A stretch of DNA of 55,774 nucleotides from Streptomyces sp. ADI95-17 (GTDB taxonomy: Bacteria; Actinomycetota; Actinomycetes; Streptomycetales; Streptomycetaceae). The position numbers and the translations under genes are program-made. The notes below the pieces were generated by a model. It searched no databases, was not told where the DNA came from, and saw only the letters and a list, made by a program, of their open reading frames with translations. The stretch covers positions 214,982 through 270,755 of the forward strand of contig NZ_ML123044.1 in the NCBI RefSeq assembly GCF_003846175.1, given 5' to 3'. Positions 9,586 through 15,399 of the stretch are shown here, piece by piece; the first letter of the stretch is position 1, and every line of letters starts with the position of its first letter.

Positions 9586-10804
9586 CGTAGTCTCCCGAGT
9601 TCATGCTGAAGAGGAATTCGTCGCCGTATTCGATGAAGGACGAGGTCCTGTTCTCCTCGGCGTACCGCCTGCGCAGCTCGTCCATGCCCTCCGGTGTGGG
9701 TGGCCCCAGCTTCACCGGATCTCCGTCTCCGGCCGCTTTGAGGTACGTCTGGCCGTCCTTGTGAACGGCTTCGGCGCTCGAACAGCGCACCACGTATCCC
9801 AGGCGGGTCGGGAGCAGTTCGGCGTCCAGCGACGAGGGCCGGATCTCGTGCGTGTACAGGCGGTTGGTGGACAGCGGCATGAAGAACACGGAGCCGGGGT
9901 GGAGAGTCAGGGTGAACTGCGCGGGCAGTGCGATCCCGTCGTGTTCCGCGGTCGGATCCTTGAGGCGGAAGTGGAGTCTGGTCAGCCCGCTGGCGCCCTT
10001 CACGCCGTAGTCGAAGGCGTCTTCGGCCAGGGGCTTCAGCTTGTCGAGCCGGTCGTAGAAGGTGCAGAAGGCCATGATGCCGTTGGCGGGCATGTCCTTG
10101 GTCTTGTCGGCATGGGCCGAGATCTTGGCCTTGGACTGCTTGCGCCCGGCCGTGGCAAGGGTGTTGTGGTAGATCTGGGCGAGAACGTGATTCAGCGGCG
10201 CCTGGTTCCGGAAGACGGCGGCGGCCTCGCGGTTCAGCTCCTCGACGATGCCCGTGTCGGTCGGGCGGAAGCCCTCGGTCGGCCCCGAGAGGTTCGTGGA
10301 GCACCGGAGCAGGCGGAAGTGCAGTTCGTCACCGTTCTGTGTGACGGGCGTCAGATAGATCCCGCTGCGACGGGCCGTTCCGGGCTTGGTGGACTCCGTC
10401 AGGGACTGGAATTCGTGCTCCGCACCGATCCGCCCGAAGTGATCGGCGCCGAGGCCGAAGAAGCGGCGGTAGTACACGCCGACGCCGTGTACGCGGAGGG
10501 GAACCCGGCCGAGGTCGACGGGGGTCCAGGGTCTGTCGTCGTCCTCGTGGTAACCCTGCGACAGCTCCTGGACCACGAACACCCGAGCTGCCGCCCGCAG
10601 TTGGCCGGTGCTGAACTTGGACACGTCGCCGCACAGGTAGACGGTCCGCTGCGCGAGGTCGGTCGAACCGGAGGCAAGGTCCTCCGGCGTGATCGTGGAC
10701 CCGAAGAAGTCCCTGACCACGTCATGGTCCCGCAACGCCGAAGGCGCGACCAAGATGTTGCCCGCATCCTCGATGCGGGCCTCCGCCGACTCCGTCGTGT
10801 ACAT
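9569..10804 (-). CDS. AlkB-like 2OG-Fe(II) oxygenase, long member of a pair
   Basis: A 411-residue protein. Its second half carries an AlkB-like oxygenase pattern: LNHVLAQIYHNT, then KISAHADK giving H231-x-D233, a jellyroll stretch FTLTLHPGSVFFMPLSTN, then H319 in YTHEIRP and arginines 334 and 340 in TRLGYVVR. The first 180 residues are not recognised and may hold a substrate-binding part. No signal peptide or membrane segment is present. I chose ATG 10804 over the adjacent TTG because GGAAGG lies nine bases before it. The gene overlaps the shorter oxygenase by 17 bp and heads the pair. Short direct repeats TTCGCAC at 10821 and 10830 lie just upstream. Hydroxylation or demethylation of a nucleic acid or small molecule is possible from the fold, but no substrate can be inferred from the sequence. 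Confidence 0.72.
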   Translation of the reverse strand: MYTTESAEARIEDAGNILVAPSALRDHDVVRDFFGSTITPEDLASGSTDLAQRTVYLCGDVSKFSTGQLRAAARVFVVQELSQGYHEDDDRPWTPVDLGRVPLRVHGVGVYYRRFFGLGADHFGRIGAEHEFQSLTESTKPGTARRSGIYLTPVTQNGDELHFRLLRCSTNLSGPTEGFRPTDTGIVEELNREAAAVFRNQAPLNHVLAQIYHNTLATAGRKQSKAKISAHADKTKDMPANGIMAFCTFYDRLDKLKPLAEDAFDYGVKGASGLTRLHFRLKDPTAEHDGIALPAQFTLTLHPGSVFFMPLSTNRLYTHEIRPSSLDAELLPTRLGYVVRCSSAEAVHKDGQTYLKAAGDGDPVKLGPPTPEGMDELRRRYAEENRTSSFIEYGDEFLFSMNSGDYVAPHV

Positions 10805-10868
10805 CAAACCGCACCTTCCATTCGCACCGTTCGCACTCCGGACACGGACCCGCGGAGCCGCCCTCTCC

Positions 10869-11114
10869 TCAGCGCTCCCGCGTGTACGTCACGATCCACG
10901 CGACGGTGAAGACAACTCCGAGCACCCCCACGCCGAAGATGCCGGCGGCCTTCCAGATCCCCTCCCCGGCCATCGCGGCGCGCACCCCGCCGGCGAGCCC
11001 GCCGACGGCCATGGCGACGCCGAGGACGAACGCCCGTGATCCCCGGGGGCTCAGCCAGTGCGACAGGCTCGGACGGCGGCGGCCGGGCGGCGGCGGGCCT
11101 GCGGAGTGCGTCAC
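10869..11114 (-). CDS. Small two-helix membrane protein
   Basis: An 81-residue protein with a Pro/Arg-rich cytoplasmic start and two predicted membrane helices (about 28-47 and 56-76), ending in a charged tail YTRER. No family is recognised. Its start overlaps the stop of the preceding 317-residue gene by four bases (ATGA), so it is translated with that gene. In ESX/WXG-like or polymorphic toxin loci, a small membrane protein coupled to a large secreted-type protein is often an immunity or anchoring protein. That role here is inference from position alone. Confidence 0.75.
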   Translation of the reverse strand: MTHSAGPPPPGRRRPSLSHWLSPRGSRAFVLGVAMAVGGLAGGVRAAMAGEGIWKAAGIFGVGVLGVVFTVAWIVTYTRER

Positions 11115-12064
11115 CGGTACCTCACCTTTCCCGGTTCTGCCGGGGCTTCCACGCGGGTGTCACTGAGTTCCTTCTTCGACGGGGTGTAGTAGAAGTCGAT
11201 CCCCGTCGCCACCACGGCGACCGGTGCACCGAATATCTTGCCGCCGAACTTGCCGATCGAGTTCATGAACGTGGGGCGGTGGTGCTTCCCCTTCACGTCG
11301 CTCAGGATCGATCCCTTCTCCAGATGCTTGCTGGCCTCGCCCGCGGCGTAGGCGGGCGAGCCGCCGATGAGTCCCTGCGCCGTGCCGTTGAGGTCTCCGT
11401 GCAGGAACGACTCCCCTGCACCCATCCAGGACCGGTAACTGAGGAACTCGGCAATGGGTTTGATGGTGCCGCTGCCCCACTTCTTGGGGGGCTCGTACTC
11501 CGTCTTGTCCAGCTTCGTCCGCTGTTCCTGGACCATGCCCGTCTTCGCGTCCTTCAGCGAGCCGTAGTGCATGCTGCTGAACTCGTGCGGGTCCTTGGTG
11601 AGGTCTCTCAGTCCCCAGGCGCAGAGCGCGTCGGCGTCGACCGCGCGCTGGAGAATGGCCTCCAGCCGATCGACGAGTGCGTCGACGTCACCCTGGGCCG
11701 CGCTGGAGCCCTCCGGGTGCGTGATGACTCCGTCCGGGTCGATCTTGAGGCCGTGCGGCGGGTTCTCGTAGATCGTTTCGAGATCGGCCTTGGCCCGCGT
11801 CAGCTCACCGTAGGCGTCCTTGAGGATGTTGACGATGCTCTCGGCCTGGATCACCGCATCGGTGAACTCGGCCGCCGTCCTCGTGACGAACGGCTTGGTG
11901 ACGGAAGCGTTCTCGCCCTTCCAGGCCGTCCCTTGCGCATAGGTACTCATGTCCCCCGCGTCCTTGGCGAGTTCCTTGAGCTTTTTGACCATGGCGACCC
12001 AGTCGTCGATCGCCGAATCGAGCGGCTTGGTCTTCAGGTTGAGAAGCTGCTGGAAAACCAGCAC
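11111..12064 (-). CDS. WXG/LXG-like helical protein of unknown function
   Basis: A 317-residue protein. Residues 1-170 are predicted to be mostly alpha-helical, with heptad-like Leu/Ala spacing (VAMVKKLKELAKDAG, VDALVDRLEAILQRAV). This resembles the N-terminal helical hairpins of ESX/WXG100-type substrates. Residues 190-317 contain Gly-rich and basic stretches (FGGKIFGAPVAVVATGIDFYY) that could contact membrane; no nuclease, NADase or deaminase motif was found. Start GTG 12064 has GAGG seven bases upstream. It lies 60 bp after the WXG-like gene and overlaps the small membrane protein gene by 4 bp, so the three form one unit. No EccC-type ATPase or other secretion component is in the window. 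An ESX-type effector is a reasonable hypothesis, not shown. Confidence 0.7.
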   Translation of the reverse strand: MLVFQQLLNLKTKPLDSAIDDWVAMVKKLKELAKDAGDMSTYAQGTAWKGENASVTKPFVTRTAAEFTDAVIQAESIVNILKDAYGELTRAKADLETIYENPPHGLKIDPDGVITHPEGSSAAQGDVDALVDRLEAILQRAVDADALCAWGLRDLTKDPHEFSSMHYGSLKDAKTGMVQEQRTKLDKTEYEPPKKWGSGTIKPIAEFLSYRSWMGAGESFLHGDLNGTAQGLIGGSPAYAAGEASKHLEKGSILSDVKGKHHRPTFMNSIGKFGGKIFGAPVAVVATGIDFYYTPSKKELSDTRVEAPAEPGKVRYR

Positions 12065-12124
12065 CGTGCACCTCGCCCGGGTGGGGAATGAAGGACAGTG
12101 AGCAGAAAGGGAAAGAAGGGTGGA

Positions 12125-12601
12125 TCAGATGATGGGGCCCTCGGCCTTCGGGATCGAGGGCTTGGTGTCCTCTTCGGGGACGTCGTAGTAGCCGACGATC
12201 TTGGACGCGCTGACCTGGGCGGCGACCCATTCGTCGTCCTTCTTCTTCGACGCCTTCGAGAAGTCGAGGTGGTTGGAGATGTGCGCGCAGGCGTCGGTCA
12301 GCGTCCCGACCTGCTTGTCCCAGGCCTTGGATGCGGCGGTCAGCGCCTTGCCCATCTCGAACCCGTCCGACGCAAGGCTCGTACCGGCGGCCTCGGTCGT
12401 GGTCCGGGCGTGCTTGCCGTCGGCCTTCAGGTTGTTGTGCAACCGGTAGGCGAAATGACCGATCTTGCCCAGCTCGTCGTCGTGGACGACGAGGTCCCCG
12501 CCGGACGGCCCCGCTCCCGGGCCCTCGGCCGGCGCGCTGTTCAACTGCATGCGGGCGGCCGCGTCCGCCTTGAGGCCGGCCCACTCCTCTTCGAAGGACA
12601 T
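12125..12601 (-). CDS. WXG100/ESX-like small protein
   Basis: A 158-residue soluble, largely helical protein. It begins with an EEEWAGLKADAAARM helix, then a Pro/Gly-rich linker, then two long helices (residues 45-120) with repeating Ala/Leu/His positions. It ends in a Lys/Asp-rich region and a Pro-rich tail. The single early W before a helix and the helical hairpin resemble ESX/WXG100 chaperone-substrate proteins, though it is longer than the usual 100 residues and no clear W-x-G turn is present. ATG 12601 has a strong ribosome site (GGGAGGG). It is the first gene of a three-gene unit with the 317-residue protein and the small membrane protein, so pairing with the next product is likely. Confidence in the family is moderate; confidence in the gene is high. 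Confidence 0.72.
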   Translation of the reverse strand: MSFEEEWAGLKADAAARMQLNSAPAEGPGAGPSGGDLVVHDDELGKIGHFAYRLHNNLKADGKHARTTTEAAGTSLASDGFEMGKALTAASKAWDKQVGTLTDACAHISNHLDFSKASKKKDDEWVAAQVSASKIVGYYDVPEEDTKPSIPKAEGPII

Positions 12602-12719
12602 GAACCCTCCCGTTGATCGCGATGGCTGGTCAGCTCGGGTCGGAGCCTCGGCAGTTGACCATGCTAATCCGTCACGCGTTCGGATCGACGGGGCGCCCCC
12701 GTCGGCCGGAAAGCAGAGC

Positions 12720-12752
12720 GGGGTGCCCCTGTCCGGCGGACAGAGGCACCCC
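12720..12752 (-). terminator. Hairpin terminator after the M15-like gene
   Basis: A long stem (GGGGTGCC-C-CTGTCC pairing with GGACAG-A-GGCACCCC around a GGCG-type loop, one internal mismatch) starts 24 bp past the stop at 12776, in front of the ESX-like unit. It separates the two transcription units. Confidence 0.7.
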
Positions 12753-12775
12753 GTGCGGGCCGACGTGCGCGGAGG

Positions 12776-13300
12776 TCAGCAGCCGCCGCAGTTGTAGAAC
12801 GTCACGTCCCAGTGGTTGCCCTCGTCGGCGTAGACGTTGCCGGAGCCCGCCTGGTACTGGGGGGCGCCGTCACCGCGTACACCGATGTAGGTGAAGACGT
12901 TGTGGACGTAGTTGGTGAGGCAGGTCGACTTGGCGAAGTCGAGCTTGTAGCCGTTCCAGTGCGAGTACGTGCCGCCGGCGTGCCCCGTCTCGGTGCCGCC
13001 GGTGATGTTCAGCGCGCAGCCCGTGGCGCCCTTGAGGGTCTGGGCGCCCTGGGCGGTGGCCAGGTTGAGCTGGTCGAACGAGGTGCAGGTGGCGACGTTG
13101 CGGTCGGAGCAGCCGCCGGAGGACGACCAGGTGACTCCGGAGGAGCTGAACCGGGCGGTGGCCTCGGCGTGCGTGAGCTTGGTGGCGGCGTGGGCCTGGG
13201 GGGCGCCACCGCCGAGGACACCGACGCCCGGGGCGAAGAGAACGCCCAGGACGAGGGCGAATGCGGTCAGGACGGGGCGCAGTCTCATATGGGACAGCAT
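12776..13300 (-). CDS. Secreted M15-like (hedgehog/DD-peptidase fold) protein
   Basis: A 174-residue exported protein. ATG 13300 has GGAGGAG seven bases upstream and gives a clean signal peptide ending in AHA-A near residue 39; an ATG-like start at 13336 would precede this ribosome site. The mature part of about 135 residues has the zinc pattern of M15/VanY-like peptidases: H in SHWNGYKLDF, D seven residues later, and a C-terminal H in GNHWDVTF. Six cysteines, including the last residue, suggest disulfides outside the cell. M15 enzymes hydrolyse peptidoglycan stem peptides. Whether this minimal version is active is not known, since a canonical second general base was not identified. It stands alone, in opposite orientation to yceI. 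Confidence 0.75.
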   Translation of the reverse strand: MLSHMRLRPVLTAFALVLGVLFAPGVGVLGGGAPQAHAATKLTHAEATARFSSSGVTWSSSGGCSDRNVATCTSFDQLNLATAQGAQTLKGATGCALNITGGTETGHAGGTYSHWNGYKLDFAKSTCLTNYVHNVFTYIGVRGDGAPQYQAGSGNVYADEGNHWDVTFYNCGGC

Positions 13301-13443
13301 GGGGGGACTCCTCCTGCTCATGACAAGTAAGGGCATGCAGATACTGCCCGAGTTCTACGCGCGTCCGCCAGAGGGGGACGGCAACGACCGGCAGCAATTG
13401 AGCCGACGTTCGGCCCGCGTTCACAACACCCCCACTCCTAGAT

Positions 13444-13494
13444 GTTGAAGGTTGAACTAGATCGCGCTACAGTCATTCTCGTTGAAGGTTAAAC
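13444..13494 (+). promoter_or_regulatory. yceI promoter flanked by direct repeats
   Basis: Two 14-bp direct repeats, GTTGAAGGTTGAAC (13444) and GTTGAAGGTTAAAC (13481), lie 37 bp apart. The first contains a -35 (TTGAAG, 13445-13450). A -10 TACAGT (13468-13473) follows with a 17-bp spacer, and the second repeat covers the expected transcription start. This layout suits a repressor, possibly MarR-type, blocking the yceI promoter; no such regulator gene is adjacent. Confidence 0.6.
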
Positions 13495-13537
13495 AATCAC
13501 TTCGACCCCGCTCGATCACGTCCCCCGAGGAGGAGCC

Positions 13538-14164
13538 ATGGCTCTGTTCAACCGCAAGAACAACAACGCCCCGTCCGCCACCGCGACCATCGCCCCCGCC
13601 GTGGACCCGGCCCTGGCCGCCCTCACCGGCGAGTACGCGATCGACCCGGCGCACAGCAGCATCGGCTTCACCGTGCGCCACGCGATGGTCACCAATGTGC
13701 GCGGCTCCTTCGGCGAGCACGAGGGCACGCTGAAGCTGGACGGCTCCGACCCGGCGAACTCCACCGCGTCCATCGACGTCAGGATCGCCAGCATCGACAC
13801 CGGCATCGCCGACCGCGACGGCCACCTGGTCAGCGGCGACTTCTTCGACGCCGAGAAGTTCCCGCTCATGACGTTCCGCTCCACGCACGCCGAGCAGCTC
13901 GGCGGTGACACGTACCGCGTCACCGGTGACCTCACCATCAAGGACGTCACGCGTCCGCTCTCCATCGACCTGGAGTTCAACGGCTCCGCCACCGACGTCT
14001 ACGGCAACGAGCGGGTCGGCTTCGAGGGCAGCGCCGACATCCTGCGCTCCGACTGGGGCCTGACCTGGAACGCGGCGCTGGAGACCGGCGGCGTGATGGT
14101 CAGCGACAAGGTCAAGCTCAACTTCGACATCTCCGCGATCAAGTCCGCCGTGACCCAGGCCTGA
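13538..14164 (+). CDS. YceI family lipid-binding-like protein
   Basis: A 208-residue YceI-family protein. Residues 30-205 form the YceI lipocalin-like barrel, with hallmarks Y-x-IDPAHSSIGFTVRHAMVTNVRGSF, then ASIDTGIADRDGHLVSGDFFDAEKFPLMTFRST-type segments and RSDWGLTWNAALETGG. The family binds long polyisoprenoids or amphiphiles and is often induced by stress; its exact role in actinobacteria is unknown. No signal peptide is present, so it is probably cytoplasmic; a short Asn/Ala-rich tail precedes the barrel. The ribosome site GAGGAGGAG precedes ATG 13538. It has its own promoter with repeat elements and ends at a bidirectional terminator shared with the flavoprotein gene. Confidence 0.93.
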   Translation: MALFNRKNNNAPSATATIAPAVDPALAALTGEYAIDPAHSSIGFTVRHAMVTNVRGSFGEHEGTLKLDGSDPANSTASIDVRIASIDTGIADRDGHLVSGDFFDAEKFPLMTFRSTHAEQLGGDTYRVTGDLTIKDVTRPLSIDLEFNGSATDVYGNERVGFEGSADILRSDWGLTWNAALETGGVMVSDKVKLNFDISAIKSAVTQA

Positions 14165-14191
14165 CGCCCCACGCCGCCCCACGCCTGAACC

Positions 14192-14241
14192 CGAGCGCGC
14201 CCGCTCTCTCCTCCCCCGCCGGGGAGGGAGGCGGGCGCTCG
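14192..14241. terminator. Bidirectional terminator between yceI and the flavoprotein gene
   Basis: A long imperfect stem (CGAGCGCGCCCGC... pairing with ...GCGGGCGCTCG, with C/T-rich and G/A-rich inner arms) lies between the two convergent stops. Confidence 0.65.
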
Positions 14242-14267
14242 GCGTTGCGGGGCGGGCCCGGCCGGGG

Positions 14268-15299
14268 TCAGGCGCGGCGGGCGGCGACCGCGCGGTTCAC
14301 GTCGTCGGTGATCAGGTCCGCGTTGATCGCGGCGGCGGCCTGCACCCCGGCTGCGGCGGCGATCACGACCTTGCCCTTCGGATCGGCGACATTGCCGGCC
14401 ACCCAGATGCCGGGCACCTCCGTCTCCCCGGCCGGATCGGCGGCGACGTACGTACCGATCACCTCGCCGCCCATCTTCAGTTCGGCCGCCCCCAGGCCCA
14501 GACCCGCCAGCACGTCCGCGCGGCCGATGAGGCCGGTCTGCACCACCACGGCCTCGCGCGGGACCACCCGGCCGTCGGCCAGCCGCACCCCGGTAAGCCG
14601 GTCGTCCGTCACTTCGAGGCCGGCCACCTCGCCGTCGACCACGGCGATGCCGCGGGCGGCCAGCTGCTCGTACTCTTCGTCCGTGGGCTCGGGCCCGGTG
14701 TGGCGGAAGAGAGTGATGTCCTCGCTCCACTGGCGCCACATCAGTGCCTGGTGCACGGCCAGCGGGCCGGTGGACAGGACGCCGATCGGGCGGGAGGCCA
14801 CCTCCCAGCCGTGGCAGTACGGGCAGTGCAGGACCTCGCGCCCCCACCGTTCGGCCAGGCCCGGCACCTCGGGCAGTTCGTCGACCAGGCCGGTGGCCAC
14901 CAGGAGCCTGCGCGCCACGACCGGGTCCCCGTCCTTCCGTTCGACCCGGAATCCCGCGCCGTCGGGCAGCCGCTCGGCGGCCACCACGGCATCCTGGACG
15001 ACCTCTCCCCCGTAGCGGGTCACCTCGTCCCGGCCGATGGCCAGCAGCTCCGAGGGCGGGGTGCCGTCGTGCCCGAGGTAGCCGTGCATGTGCGAGGCGG
15101 GGGCGTTGCGCGGGTGTCCCGCGTCGATCACCAGCACCCTGCGCCGCGCCCTGGCCAGGGTCACGGCTCCGCTCAGTCCGGCGGCGCCGCCGCCGATCAC
15201 CACCACGTCGTAGGGGCGGTCCGCGCCGCCGGTCATCTCCCGGTCGCCGGTCGCGCCGCCGGTCATGTCGCAGGTCGCATCGCCGGCCATGTCGCTCAT
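14268..15299 (-). CDS. NAD(P)/FAD-dependent thioredoxin-reductase-like oxidoreductase
   Basis: A 343-residue flavoprotein of the thioredoxin reductase class. It has an N-terminal FAD Rossmann motif VVVIGGGAAGLSGAV (near residue 33), a redox-active-type CPYC in HCPYCHGWEV, a second nucleotide-binding region around VLSTGPLAVHQAL, and the C-terminal FAD motif GIWVAGNVADPKGKVV. Since GWEV and the NADPH GxGxxA motif deviate from true TrxB, a different electron acceptor or a role in small-molecule dithiol oxidation is possible. I chose ATG 15299 because GGGAGG precedes it by eight bases; upstream starts lack this. The residues before the Rossmann fold are Asp/Gly-rich and unusual. It stands alone between a sensor-phosphatase gene upstream and convergent yceI. 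Confidence 0.88.
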   Translation of the reverse strand: MSDMAGDATCDMTGGATGDREMTGGADRPYDVVVIGGGAAGLSGAVTLARARRRVLVIDAGHPRNAPASHMHGYLGHDGTPPSELLAIGRDEVTRYGGEVVQDAVVAAERLPDGAGFRVERKDGDPVVARRLLVATGLVDELPEVPGLAERWGREVLHCPYCHGWEVASRPIGVLSTGPLAVHQALMWRQWSEDITLFRHTGPEPTDEEYEQLAARGIAVVDGEVAGLEVTDDRLTGVRLADGRVVPREAVVVQTGLIGRADVLAGLGLGAAELKMGGEVIGTYVAADPAGETEVPGIWVAGNVADPKGKVVIAAAAGVQAAAAINADLITDDVNRAVAARRA

Positions 15300-15399
15300 G
15301 AGGAGCACCTCCCTTTCGCCTTGTCCTGAGAGGGTCCGCGACATGGCGCGAAATCAGCAAATATCATTGCTGGAGTGGCAAATCATGCGGGAGGTGGCG

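Noticed and set aside
12098..12124. Purine-rich run GAGCAGAAAGGGAAAGAAGGG as a ribosome site on plus
   Set aside because: It is followed by a frame antisense to the WXG-like gene; on the minus strand it is only the short gap between two cotranscribed genes.
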